A stretch of 64,000 nt of DNA from Megaustenia siamemsis (GCA_032433765.1 JAVIAB010000092.1:102964564-103028563); one strand, 5' to 3'. Positions 23,142 through 34,285 are shown, counted from the stretch's first letter. Program-made: numbers and translations. Notes: generated by a model not told the origin, from the letters alone.

Positions 23142-24026
23142 AAGTCCTGAGATTCCTTAATTAGAGTAAAGTCCTGAGATTCCTTAGAGTAAAGTCATGA
23201 GATTCCTTAGAGTAAAGTCCCGAGACTCCTTAGAGTAAAGTTCTGAGATTCCTTAGAGTAAAGTTCTGAGACTCCTTAGAGTAAAGTCCCGAGATTCATT
23301 AGAGTAAAGTTCTGAGATTCCTTAGAGTAAAGTTCTGAGACTCCTAAGAGTAAAGTCCCGAGATTTCTTAGAGTAAAGTCCCGAGACTCATTAGAGTAAA
23401 GTCCTGAGATTCCTTAGAGTAAAGTTCTGAGACTCCTTAGAGTAAAGTCCCGAGATTCCTTAGAGTAAAGTCCCGAGACTATTTAAAGACCCGAGACTCC
23501 TTAGAGTAAAGTCCCGAGATTCCTTAGAGTAAGGTCCCGAGACTCATTAGAGTAAAGTCCCGAGATTCCTTAGAGTAAAGTCCCGAGATTCCTTAGAGTA
23601 AGGTCCCGAGACTCCTTAGAGTAAAGTCCCGAGACTCCTTAGAGTAAAGTCCCGAGATTCCTTAGAGTAAGGTCCCGAGATTCCTTAAAGTTCCCAGACT
23701 CATTAGAGTAAAGTCCCGAGATTCCTTAGAGTAAAGTCCTGAGATTCCTTAAAGTAAGGTCCCGAGACTCCTTAGAGTAAAGTCCCGAGATTCCTTAGAG
23801 TAAGGTCCCGAGATTCCTTAAAGTTCCCAGACTCATTAGAGTAAAGTCCCGAGATTCCTTAGAGTAAGGTCGCGAGATTCCTTAAAGTTCCCAGACTCAT
23901 TAGAGTAAAGTCTCGAGACTATTTAAAGTCATGAGATTCCTTAGAGTAAAGTCCCGATACTATTTAAAGTCATGAGACTCCTTGGAGTAAAACCCGTGAC
24001 TCATTAGAGTAAAGTCTCGAGACTTC
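23142..24026. repeat. Minisatellite, about 23-bp unit, about 38 copies
   Basis: The consensus unit is TTAGAGTAAAGTCCCGAGAC or GATTCC-containing versions of it. Variants TCCTGAG, TTCTGAG, TCATGAG, AGGTCCCG and shortened TTAAAGTTCCC units are intermixed. Short units recur together with a neighbouring CATTAGAG variant, suggesting duplication of several units at a time. No unique spacers are present. Confidence 0.95.
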
Positions 24027-24277
24027 ATTAAATTGAATGGCATCGTTCCACAGGCTGCTGTAAGAAATGGCCATGCACACAAAATAATGGTTTTGTACTA
24101 GTTACCGCCTTACTGCTTTGTACTATTGTATTATCATTTACTGCTGCGTGACACAGACCATGGTGATGGTCCTTGAAAAATGTAGGCGCTAACACGATAT
24201 ACACTCAAAGACACGACATGTACCATTTTCTTTACTGTTTTCTACTACGTTATCCCCATTTATTAAAGTTTTCTATT

Positions 24278-24477
24278 TTACTGTCACATACTATTTTACT
24301 GTCATATACTATTTTACTGTCAAATACTATTTTACTGTCACATACTATTTTACTGGCATATACTATTTTACTGTCAAATACTATTTTACTGTCATATTAT
24401 ATTTTACTGCCACATACTATTTTACTGTCACATACTATTTTACTGTCACATACTGTGTTACTGTCATATACTATTTT
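24278..24477. repeat. 18-bp tandem array, copy 1
   Basis: Units such as TACTATTTTACTGTCACA (18 bp) repeat about 11 times. They alternate CACATAC, CATATAC and CAAATAC and include a variant unit with TGTGTTACTG near 24453. The matching open frame (24173-24568) translates to ILLSHT/ILLSYT repeats with a 6-residue period. I regard it as a by-product of the array. Confidence 0.93.
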
Positions 24478-24489
24478 GCGTTTGGTGTG

Positions 24490-24885
24490 CATCGGGGATA
24501 ATCTGAAGACGAACTGTGTTTTGTATGTTCGGAGTTGGAGTCAAACACGATGTCCTAACATCATCTAGCGCCATACATTTACTATGACGATCATCATTTT
24601 CAGGAGGACGTGATCTTCCGGGCAATGTGATGGATAGGCGGCAGGAACCATTGAAGGCTATGTCTGCAAAGTGTTCCTTGTTGCAGTTTCCTCATGTTCC
24701 AAGTCCGGCTTGTTGCAGGAGCTACTGAGTTAAGTGCTCTCTGCACACCGTGAGCTGTGTGTCTCATCCATTTTGATCATGTTTCGATACTCCAATTGTG
24801 TACGATGAATGATGATATCGTATGACAGGGAACAGTTGGCTGTGTTCACTTTCTGTGCGGTTTCGCCTTATGTCTTTTGGCGTGT
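24490..24885. other. Unique sequence between two repeat arrays
   Basis: No coding or RNA gene is recognisable. Base composition is less AT-rich than the arrays on both sides. Confidence 0.4.
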
Positions 24886-25027
24886 GCTGAGACTGCTATG
24901 ATGGGGACTACAGTTACCTTTCTTTGTTTGGAAGATGAGTTATAATTCGGATGATTCCACTGGCATGGGCGGTTGAGCAATTATGGATTTTAATTCGCTT
25001 GCAGTGATACCGAGGCCTTCCATAACC
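24886..25027 (+). repeat. Dispersed repeat, copy 2 (about 140 bp)
   Basis: Nearly identical to 16652-16805. It ends CCATAACCAATAACCAATAA and runs directly into the second 18-bp array. Confidence 0.85.
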
Positions 25028-25031
25028 AATA

Positions 25032-25192
25032 ACCAATAACTATTTTACTGTCAAATACTATTTTACTGTCAAATACTATTTTACTGTCATATACTATTTT
25101 ACTGTCAAGTACTATTTTACTGTCACATACTATTTTACTGTCACATACTGTGTTACTGTCATATACTATTTTACTGTCAAATACTATTTTAC
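25032..25192. repeat. 18-bp tandem array, copy 2
   Basis: Same unit as 24278-24477, about 9 copies. It also contains the variant unit TGTGTTACTG (near 25149) in the same relative context as in copy 1, preceded by two CACATAC units and followed by a CATATAC unit. This shared internal variant pattern supports origin by duplication of one array. Confidence 0.93.
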
Positions 25193-25199
25193 AGCGCCC

Positions 25200-25830
25200 A
25201 CCGTTTTCTATAATTTTTTCTTGTACTATTTTATCATGTTTGTTGTGAATGAGATTTTTTCAAACTGGCTTATGATGGTAACGACATTCTATTATCCATG
25301 TTCCTTATTTTTTTTTTTTTAACATTAAAACTCTCCATGCACACTCCGTTAATCCGCGTCAAGCAACTACTTAAAATGTTAAGTTGAGCAACAAGCTGTT
25401 TTGTTGTGATTCACCGATCATCATGAATAAGAGTACTGGCACGTGTAGCTTTACATGTGCTATCGTAGTATGTGACCGCCCAGTGCGCGGTTCATCAAGC
25501 TGACTACTTCAACCTTTCCTCGATGCAAAACAGTTCACGACCGACGTGCTTTTATCCACTGTAGTCGCCGTATACACATTCTTTAACCTTTTATGAATGT
25601 TTGCGACATTCTCATTTACCGCAAATGGAAACGTTTCAAATGCTCTTTGTTTGTAAGGCACACCACTTGAAGACTTTGCTATGAAAGTTAGCCAGATCAC
25701 TGCCATCTACCGGAAGACGATAAGACGACTTGAGGTGCGCGAAGGTTCAAAGGCACCGTACTTAACATTTTTGGTTTTGTTTTCCAAATAAAATTAACAT
25801 AGGAACAAATTAGTGGCTTATTTATCTTAT
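25200..25830. other. No supported gene
   Basis: Contains a T run at 25307-25320. ORF 25509-25706 (minus) has no domain. Nothing else is visible. Confidence 0.4.
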
Positions 25831-25833
25831 GCT

Positions 25834-25836
<3 letters not shown>

Positions 25837-25928
<92 letters not shown>
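25837..25928. repeat. (TA)n microsatellite, about 90 bp
   Basis: Perfect alternating TA run. It generates spurious IYIYIY reading frames on both strands. Confidence 0.98.
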
Positions 25929-25930
<2 letters not shown>

Positions 25931-26099
25931 AATGTTTGCTGGACTTCCTTAAATAAATTCTCTATTACGGAAAGAAACAGGAAAGGTATGGCAGCAGATC
26001 GTAGCACAAGGGGAACACAGATATTTAAAAAAAAAAAAACCACGCCACCATCCAAGACAGCGTTGATATCAAATTCAGGATACAAAAGGTACCATGATA

Positions 26100-26300
26100 G
26101 GAGATGAGACCAGGCACTATGAATACATCTAGCTCATTCTGCGGTCGAATCTGTCTATTCAATATTGGCAGATTCAATCACGAGGGAAGCCGTTCAGCAA
26201 AAACAATATCAAGCGTAAGACATCAATATTTTACCAAACCACTGACTTGTCATGATTGCTTGTTACCAACCGCCTGTCAAGACGCCAAAAGCCATATATA
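26100..26300 (+). mobile_element. LINE-E C-terminal zinc-finger relic
   Basis: The plus strand encodes FCGRICLFNIGRFNHEGS, parallel to FCDRLCLSNIGRISHERS at 36.8 kb. Such C-x-C ... I-G ... H motifs occur at the C-terminus of several non-LTR retrotransposon polyproteins. The first Cys of the usual CxxC pair is lost here. No RT sequence is attached. Confidence 0.55.
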
Positions 26301-26492
26301 TATAGCATTGGATACATGTTTTTGGTCTTGCGGTGACAATAAAGAACTGATACTGAATGTCTGATCTCATGTACACTGTTGGGTAGGAATGTTGGAGATG
26401 CAATAGAGCGACTAGACATTTCTGTTTTGAACATCATTAAGGTGACTACAATGTGGAGACAGTCAAACTGCAACATTTTGGAGCAAAGGGTT

Positions 26493-26800
26493 GTAGCCGT
26501 GAGAAGCTGTAAGGACGAGCTAGATGTGTGCACAGCGTTGAACCTGTAGCAGTGACAAGCTGTAAGGACGAGTAGATGTGTGCATAACGTTGAACCAGTA
26601 GCTGTGACAAGCTGTAAGGACGAGCTAGATGTGTGCATAACGTTGAACCAGTAGCTGTGACAAGCTGTAAGGACGAGCTAGATGTGTGCATAACGTTGAA
26701 CCAGTAGCTGTGACAAGCTGTAAGGACGAGCTAGATGTGTGCATAACGTTGAACCAGTAGCTGTGACAAGCTGTAAGGACGAGCTAGATGTGTGCATAAC
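26493..26800. repeat. Minisatellite, 53-bp unit, about 6 copies
   Basis: Units run GTAGCTGTGACAAGCTGTAA, GGACGAGCTAGATGTGTGCA, TAACGTTGAACCA. The first two units carry variants (GTAGCCGTGAGAAGC, GTAGCAGTG) and the last four are nearly identical, so expansion seems to have occurred toward the right. Minus-strand ORFs here are repeat artefacts. Confidence 0.95.
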
Positions 26801-27054
26801 CAGCTGTAAAACTGTTTGAGTCGTTGTGGTGTCAACTTTAATGAATGAACGAGCTTTATATTGTCCACTGTTGAGCATTGTCTTTTGATGTTTTTGTGGT
26901 GTTTACTTGATAGTGTCTCACCCCCTTACTCTGGACCCTCCTCGAGTTCATCTTCCAATGTCTTGTTTGGCTATAAAGTTACACAGCAATTCTTTCCAGT
27001 TGGGTAAACCGCTTTTTATCCTGCCCACACACACACCCCAAATGTAGTTTAAGT

Positions 27055-27245
27055 TTGGAGCCAACCGTAAACAAACCGACGGAATGCAACAGAAAACCAC
27101 CGTCGTTATTTCTTTATACAATCATGATTCACCACAATAATAGAAATCACGGCAACGTCAACGGGGATTCCAATGGAAAACCATCGTTCAGTAAGGGACA
27201 TCATGTGCTACAGGTGATACCCGATCGTCGTCAAGCTACTGTAAT
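27055..27245 (+). mobile_element. LINE-B 5' leader fragment
   Basis: CATGTGCTACAGGTGATACC, GATCGTCGTCAAGC and ACTGTA match 48930-48975, which directly precedes the LINE-B endonuclease. I infer that this is the 5' leader of the same family. It is cut off at 27245 by an antisense LINE-A. The 89-codon ORF across this junction is composite. Confidence 0.6.
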
Positions 27246-27938
27246 CATCATCATCATCGAGTGCCGTCTCCGCAACGGAGGTTGGCTACCATGGAGCGCC
27301 ATTCTGCTCTGTCTCTTGCTTTGATGGTGCAGGTTGTCATAGGCTGATTTGTCCATCTTTTGATGTTACTCGTCCATGTTAGTCTTGTTCTGCCTCTGCC
27401 TCTTTTACCTTGTATTTTCCCCTCCAGGATTACTTTTAGTAGGATGTTGCGTCTTTTAACATGGCCAAAAATCGCATTTGTCTTGTTTGAATTGTGCTTA
27501 GTAGTTCTCTTTTCATTTTTAGTTGTTTTAAGACTTCATCGTTTGTTTTATTTTCCTTCCATCCAATTTTACATATTCTTCTATATATCCACATTTCAAA
27601 AGTTTCAATTCTCTATTCTGTTTTCTTGTCTAATATCCATGTTTCTGTACCATATAGGAATATTGAGAAATTGTAACATTTTGCTATTCTTAGTTTTAGC
27701 CCTGGTGTTATTTGTTTTGATGTTAGTATGTTCTTCATGACATTAAAATTACATTTTGCCATTCCTATTCCTTTGTTTATTTCAGTTTTAAATTTTCCAT
27801 CACTGGTTATAGTATGTCCAAGGTAGTTGTAGCTCTGAACTGTCTCCAGATGTATTCCTTCAACTGTGATATTTAATTGTAGGTCTTGAGAGTTGTCTTT
27901 GTTTATGATCATAGTTTTAGTCTTTTGTACTGTAAGCA
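27246..27938 (-). mobile_element. LINE-A fragment, antisense
   Basis: The minus-strand 3' end is the (ATC)n run at about 27247-27258. It begins the standard LINE-A terminal sequence, GAGTGCCGTCTCCGCAACGG in plus-strand reading. Frame 27613-27939 encodes KTKTMIINKDNSQDLQLNIT, then SYNYLGHTITSDGKFKTEIN and LTSKQITPGLKLRIAKCYNF, the region following the RT catalytic core. It is 5' truncated. RT itself is missing. Confidence 0.9.
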
Positions 27939-28185
27939 AAATATATTAGGAAAAAACAATCATCATTTTTTGGCCATGTAATGAGAAGGAAACAGCTGGA
28001 ATATATTGTAACAACTGGGAAAATTGAGGGACCGAGAGATAGAGGGGAGCAAACAGAAAATATACCAGGCAGCTTAAGAGAATGGCTTGGCTGAAGGTCA
28101 ATAACAGAATTGATAAATAGCTGTCGAAATCGAAAGTTGTAGAGAGACATGATTACCTACGCCAGCAGGCCCGGTACTTGATGAA
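27939..28185 (+). mobile_element. LINE-B 3' fragment
   Basis: The plus-strand reading RKRQSSFFGHVMRRKQLEYI, VTTGKIEGPRDRG and RDMITYASRPGT plus stop matches LINE-B C-terminus with stops at two places. It ends CGGTACTTGATGAA. It directly abuts the antisense LINE-A, and with 27055-27245 may be the other end of one interrupted LINE-B. Confidence 0.88.
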
Positions 28186-28189
28186 TGCT

Positions 28190-29940
28190 TTAAGTTTGTT
28201 TCAATACTAAGTATGATCTTACTTTATGATTTGGAATTTCCTTATCAACTAGTCGTTGTCCTCCAAATATACCATTCCAATGGTGATCATCTCCTGACTT
28301 GATATAAGTAATCATGTTTGCGTCGGTGGCATACGATGAGGAGATAAACGTTTTATTTGAGATTTTTCGTTTCTTGCTAGAAGACTGTTCTATGCCATAT
28401 GAGAAGTTACCCCAATAATACAGTTGCCTTAAAGCATTGGGTGTTGTTACTTTGCCTATTTTATCAATCTCTTTGTTATTTGAAAGTTGTTTGTGGTTAT
28501 ATTTTGCCCTGACACTGCAGCTTTATTTAATTCTATTTATATCCGTCCTATGACTTATTGATTTCTCTCAGTGTTATTTTTTGTATGTTGCTTGCTCTGC
28601 GTTCTTGGTTCATGGACAAGAGATGTTGCAATTTCTTGTTTGAATCTTCTGTAAAGAGAGGTTTATCTGCGAAGACTGTTACATTTATTAGTTTAATTTT
28701 TCGGTTTGGCGTTTGGGTATATAATGTCAGCGTAAGTAGTAAATAAGAACTTTGATACAAAACATTACTGTAAATCTGTCCGTTTGTATCACGTTTCACT
28801 TTCTGTATCAATGCATTATCAGCTCAAATATCAACTCATTTTCCTATGCGCAGATCATTTGGCTTCTAACCTGTTAAAAAACTGCTGCTATCCAAAACTC
28901 GGAACTCGATCTTCGGGCTGACAGCCAATGGGATATTGAATATCATGTGCTAAAAATAACTCTAACAACCAAACATTATTTCTGCGGCATATTTACCTGT
29001 ATGTATGCAGAGATTATTGACATTTGTCGTTATCCCGAAATGCCACTTGGCGTAAACGGTAATATTTGAACCCGAGAGAAACGGGTATTGATATTTATCC
29101 CAATTGTGGCTTAGGGAAGCTTTGTCAGGTCACGTTTTTATGTCTGCTGGCATTTAAGAGAAATTTTCTTGACTTTGGATTTTAAATAATTTCTTCTAAC
29201 AACATCAATGAGTTTGAGAGTATTTCATGATTTTGTGAAGACATTTATGGTTCTACAAGAATTTGCTATTGATTTCAGAGCTTTTATTTCTTCGTGAACT
29301 GTTTTTTTTTTCCCCTTTAAGAGCACTGTTACGAGTTTGAGAGAGAATTTGGTTTTGCTACTTGAAATAATATAAACAGTTTTAAGAGAACTTTTGATTA
29401 TTCTAGGGAGAAATAATTGTTTTAATAATTTATAACTGTTACAACGTAAGGCATGTTGTTGAGAGATAATTTGTTGTTATGAACTGAAGACATTGGTGGT
29501 TGGGATATATTTTGTTAAGGGATATTGATTACTTTATAATTCTTCGTTGTTTTAGGAAGATACGTTCGTGCTTTTAAAATGATGTTAAGTGAGTTTAAGA
29601 GATTGTTTGATGAGTTTAGTAGAAGATGTTTTCTTAGAGCAATTTTCAGCATAAACGTGGTGGACTGAAGAAAATGTTTAAGGAATTTAGGAAAATGTAG
29701 TTGTTCAAAGTAATGGTTCTAGGTGATCGCTTGATATGCTGAAGATAAGACGTGTGACAGGTTTAAGGTAATATATGTATGAGCCTTCCATTGTATAGTG
29801 GGTTTCTGGTGCACTTTATTGCGTTATTTTGCCAATTTTAGCACTCTCAGTGGAATAATGGCTCATTCCTCTCCTAATGTGACTGGGAATTTTCGAGTCC
29901 TATGGAAAGAGAAGTTTCAGATAGCTGCCACGCTTAGCAG
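28190..29940. other. AT-rich stretch, no supported gene
   Basis: ORFs at 28548-28811 and 28558-28746 overlap on opposite strands, and neither has a domain. Near 29040, GCCACTTGGCGT resembles the SINE-1 terminal hairpin, without other SINE-1 parts. The rest (29100-29850) is T/G-rich with no pattern I can name. Confidence 0.45.
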
Positions 29941-29942
29941 AA

Positions 29943-30508
29943 GCTCTTGTTTGACGATGTAAACAGCAATATTTGAATTATGCTCTTGTTTGACGATGTA
30001 AACAGCAAGATTTGAATTATGCTCTTGTCTGACAATGTAAACACCAAGATTTTAGTATGCACCTGCCTGACGGTGTCATCACCAAGATTTGAATATACAC
30101 CTGCCTGACTGTGTCATCACCAAGATTTGAATAAGCACCTGCCTGACTGTGTCATCACCAAGATTTGCACCTGCCTGACTGTGTCATCACCAAGATTTGA
30201 ATATACGCCTGCCTGACCGTGTCATCACCAAGATTTAAATATACACCTGCCTGACGGTGGAAACACCAAGATTTGAATTATGCTCTTGTCTGAATGTGGA
30301 AACACCAAGATTTGAATTATGCTCTTGTCTGAATGTGGAAACACCAAGATTTGAATTATGCTTTTGTCTGAATGCGCAAACACCAAGATTTGAATTATGT
30401 ACCTGACTGACGATGTAAACACCAGGATCTGAATATGTATTTGTCTGACGGTGTACCACTACGATTTGAATGTGCACTTGTATGTGGTGTTAAATCAAAG
30501 ATGTGAAC
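29943..30508. repeat. Minisatellite, about 38-39-bp unit, about 14 copies
   Basis: Two unit types alternate in blocks. One has ATGCTCTTGTTTGACGATGT with AAACAGCAAGATTTGAATT; the other has ACACCTGCCTGACTGTGTCA with TCACCAAGATTTGAATA. The block structure suggests separate local expansions. The two minus-strand ORFs at 30225-30477 translate the repeats only. Confidence 0.93.
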
Positions 30509-30509
30509 A

Positions 30510-31278
30510 TAAGAAAAAGAATAAAATAATGTGTTGTGTGTTTACAAGAATTTTTCTAGGGATTAGCAGAAAACTTAAGCAATGTACAATAACATTTGAT
30601 AGTTTCTAAGAAAAAAACTCGGCTTGTATATGAATAAGTTGGTTGGACAAGAATATTCCTGCTGTCTATTGCATGCGGAGAACGTCAGCAATTTTGTGGT
30701 AACGCGCTGGTTGGTGATAATGTGAGCGTGCGTTCAAAATTAAGCTTAGCTTTCCACTCAACCGAGCTGATAAAAAATGAGTGTTTGGTTCCATGAGTTA
30801 GGAAAGGTAATGCCATTGAGAAGGAGCACTGGCACCTTCACCTCTTAATGCCGTAGCCTAAAAATCCTAAATATTATTTTACTCACCTGCGACATACACG
30901 TCACGGAACTTCCTTATGTATTCGGCGAATAGTAGATAAAACATGTTACGAATTAAAGAGAATGTCTTCGTGTATTGCGTTGTCTTTCGTTTAAAATTAA
31001 TGTTCATGAATTCTATACTATTTGTTGTTAAGAAGTAAAAGTATTTGATGTTTTGTAAGAGATTTATAGTTAAAGCGCGCATGTAATAGTTTGTATAGAA
31101 TATGTCATGCTCTGTGTTATATCATTTGATGTTTTCAAGAATATTTTGTGGATTAAAGTAAAATGTGTGTACTTTTTTTACAGGTAAATATTTGTAAGAT
31201 AACTGAGATATTAATGGTTTGATGAGACTTTGTCATGGTGATTTTCTTTGTAATCAAATGCCTATTTTTTTCCTCCAG
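30510..31278. other. AT-rich sequence upstream of exon candidate
   Basis: No gene recognised. Its 3' end has the pyrimidine tract CCTATTTTTTTCCTCCAG that would serve as acceptor for 31279-31582. Confidence 0.4.
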
Positions 31279-31582
31279 CCTGAAATGATCGGTCCACGTG
31301 TACATTAGTCGTTGCGCTGGCCTTCATGTCCGATCGGAAACTGTTGCGAAATAGGTGCTGCGCGGAACAGCCTGGTCTACTAAATAACAACAGACACACA
31401 AGCTCGGCAACAGCACCTTCTGCGTGATCGGGTTGGATGAAAGGAGAGCAGGTCTGTTCGGTACCTGAGGGTTCTCGGGGTACATTATGCTGGCCCATAG
31501 TGGACTTGCCCTCATCACTGAAAAGCTTCAGAACCAGAGATTGGAAGAGTCGCCTCCTAGCAATTGCTGCAGTAAACTATCG
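31279..31582 (+). CDS. Candidate host exon with start codon (partial)
   Basis: This segment is clearly more GC-rich than its surroundings. It is preceded by a TTTTTTTCCTCCAG acceptor (AG at 31277-31278) and followed by CGGTAAGT (donor GT at 31583). ATG at 31487 opens 32 codons to the donor in phase 0 (MLAHSGLALITEKLQNQ... ending CCSKLS). An in-frame TGA at 31466 lies upstream, as expected for a 5' UTR plus first coding part. No domain is recognisable in 32 residues. No later exon can be identified in the window. The minus strand is also open here (31262-31518), so orientation is not certain. It may instead be a non-coding RNA exon. Confidence 0.3.
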
Positions 31583-31750
31583 GTAAGTGTCACTTTACTT
31601 GCTTGCTGTCCTACACACATTGTTATTACAATTGTTTTATGTGTAACTAGATTTGTATTAGTTAGACTTTGTTTTCTTTTTTACATTCGTTAATTGCTAA
31701 TTTTTATATTATTTTATTTCTTTAATTCATTTCTCTTTTCTTTTTAATAT

Positions 31751-33370
31751 CCCCTATGATTTATTCCAATCATTTCTCTTTCTGTTTTCATCTCTCTTAT
31801 GATTTATTCCAATCATTTCTCTTTCTGTTTTCATCTCTCCTATGATTTATTCCAATCATTTCTCTTTCTGTTTTCATCTCTCTTATGATTTATTCCAATC
31901 ATTTCTCTTTCTGTTTTCATCTCTCCTATGATTTATTCCAATCATTTCTCATTTCTGTTTTCATCTCTCTTATGATTTATTCCAATTATTTCTCTTTCTG
32001 TTTTCATCTCTCCTATGATTTATTCCAATCATTTCTCTTTCTGTTTTCATCTCTCCTATGATTTATTCCATTCATTTCTCTTTCTGTTTTCATCTCTCTT
32101 ATGATTTATTCCAATCATTTCTCTTTCTGTTTTCATCTCTCCTATGATTTATTCCAATCATTTCTCTTTCTGTTTTCATCTCTCCTATGATTTATTCCAA
32201 TCATTTCTCTTTCTGTTTCATCTCTCTTATGATTTATTCCAATCATTTCTCTTTCCGTTTTCATCTCTCCTGTGATTTATTCCAATCATTTCTCTTTCTG
32301 TTTTCATTCTCTCCTGTGATTTATTCCATTCATTTTCTCTTTCTGTTTTCATCTCTCCTATGATTTATTCCAATCATTTCTCTTTCTGTTTTCATCTCTC
32401 CTATGATTTATTCCAATCATTTCTCTTTCCGTTTTCATCTCTCCTATGATTTATTCCATTCATTTCTCTTTCTGTTTTCATCTCTCTTATGATTTATTCC
32501 AATCATTTCTCTTTCTGTTTTCATCTCTCCTATGATTTATTCCATTCATTTCTCTTTCTGTTTTCATCTCTCTTATGATTTATTCCAATCATTTCTCTTT
32601 CCGTTTTCATCTCTCCTATGATTTATTCCATTCATTTCTCTTTCTGTTTTCATCATCTCCCTATGATTTATTCCATTCATTTCTCTTTCTGTTTTCATCT
32701 CTCCTATGATTTATTCCATTCATTTCTCTTTCTGTTTTCATCTCTCCTATGATTTATTCCATTCATTTCTCTTTCTGTTTTCATCTCTCCTATGATTTAT
32801 TCCAATCATTTCACTTTCTGTTTTCATCTCTCCTATGATTTATTCCAATCATTTCTCTTTCTGTTTTCATCTCTTTTATGATTTATTCCAATCATTTCTC
32901 TTTCTCTTTTCACCTCTCCTATGATTTATTCCAATCATTTCTCTTTCCGTTTTCATCTCTCCTATGATTTATTCCATTCATTTCTTTTTCTGTTTTCATC
33001 TCTCTTATGATTTATTCCAATCATTTCTCTTTGTGTTTTCATCTCTCCTATGATTTATTCCATTCATTTCTTTTTCTGTTTTCATCTCTCTTATGATTTA
33101 TTCCAATCATTTCTCTTTGTGTTTTCATCTCTCCTATGATTTATTCCATTCATTTCTCTTTCTGTTTTCATCTCTCTTATGATTTATTCCAATCATTTCT
33201 CTTTCCGTTTTCATCTCTCCTATGATTTATTCCATTCATTTCTCTTTCTGTTTTCATCTCTCCTATGATTTATTCCATTCATTTCTCTTTCTGTTTTCAT
33301 CTCTCTTATGATTTATTCCAATCATTTCTCTTTCTGTTTTCATCTCTCCTATGATTTATTCCATTCTTTC
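31751..33370. repeat. Large minisatellite, 43-bp unit, about 37 copies
   Basis: Each unit reads ATGATTTATTCCAATCATTT, CTCTTTCTGTTTTCATCTCT and a CCT or CTT triplet. Sites vary between two states (CCAATC/CCATTC, TCCTATG/TCTTATG, TTTCTG/TTTCCG or TTTGTG). A two-unit pattern, CTTATG-CCAATC followed by CCTATG-CCATTC, recurs, which points to higher-order duplication. A few units have single-base insertions. No coding potential is retained. Confidence 0.97.
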
Positions 33371-33524
33371 TCTTGGCGTTTGATCCTTTTATGTTATCTT
33401 GTCTTAGTACATTCTTTTCTTCATTAATCATTTTCTTTCATTTCTAGTCGCTCACCGACTGTCTCTATCTTGTTCTGTTCATGCCCATTTGCAAATAATT
33501 GCATTTTCCTATCTCACTTGTAAC

Positions 33525-33600
33525 CAGCAGTAGTGAAGTGGTTAGTGCGGTCGTATACCATTTGTCAGGTGTGACCTGGTTAAATTCCTTTATGTGGATT
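33525..33600 (+). mobile_element. tRNA-like SINE head fragment
   Basis: AGTAGTGAAGTGGTTAGTGC at about 33529 fits an A box and CTGGTTAAATTCC at about 33576 fits a weak B box. The element is cut off shortly before the 3' end of LINE-C. Confidence 0.4.
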
Positions 33601-33664
33601 TTTTTGGGGACCAGCATGTCTTCAGAATTCATACAGTTTCTGAAAATTGGCACCAGAGATAATC

Positions 33665-34285
33665 TTCTTCTACTTCTTCTTTTATCCTTCATCTGCTGCC
33701 GTTGGCGTCGAGGGGAGAAACAATCTGCGATTCTTTGCTCTTCTGTTGGCCTCTTCTGATGTTATTCCTCCTAGTGACTCTAGTATTCCCTTTATCCATC
33801 CCTTTCTCGGTCTTCCTCTTAATCTGGCGTTTTCGTAGCGTTTGTTTATGGCTCTTTGAGTCATTGTTAGTTCTTGTTGTCTTGTTATGTGGCCGAACCA
33901 ATTTATCTGTTGTTTCTTTATGTATTCGATGGCTAGTTCAATTTCGAGTTTCTTCCTCAGGTCAGTGTTTCTTACTCTGTCCATGTCCCTTAAGCTGTTT
34001 CATGTCATTCTTCTGACACATTTAATTTCGGTGGTCGTTATCTTTCTTATTGTTCTAGAGTCCAGCGTCCAATTCTGGCACTGGTAGCACAGAGTTGGTA
34101 GAAAAATTGATTTGTTTATTGTCCTTTTTGCTTCCGTAGTTATTGCTTTGTTTTTCAATAGTGTTGATACTTGGCCTTTAACTTGGCTTCGCATGCTTTG
34201 TTACACCTTATATCTATCTCGGTCTCTTGGTTATTGTCTTGTGTTAACGTCCTACCCAGATATTTAAAATTGTCTACTTGCTTCA
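33665..34285 (-). mobile_element. LINE-C C-terminal fragment
   Basis: The minus strand reads STLKQVDNFKYLGRTLTQDN, then DIRCNKACEAKLKAKYQ, LPTLCYQCQNWTLDSRT, NTDLRKKLEIELAIEYIKKQ and NWFGHITRQ, and ends RGRPRKGWIKG. These are the post-RT segments of a LINE related to but distinct from A and B. Two frameshifts separate three open frames (33682-33984, 34000-34194, 34155-34424). Its 3' end is AAG-rich, without the GATGATGA tail. Confidence 0.85.

Noticed and set aside
24173..24568. 131-codon ORF with ILLSHT/ILLSYT repeats
   Set aside because: 18-bp tandem units are a multiple of three, so any frame without stops stays open; there is no evidence that it is translated.
25822..26107. IYIYIY-containing ORFs on both strands
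   Set aside because: Translation of a (TA)n microsatellite.
30225..30477. Repeat proteins from the 39-bp array
   Set aside because: Different frames give different repeat peptides and the open span is short; these are repeat artefacts.
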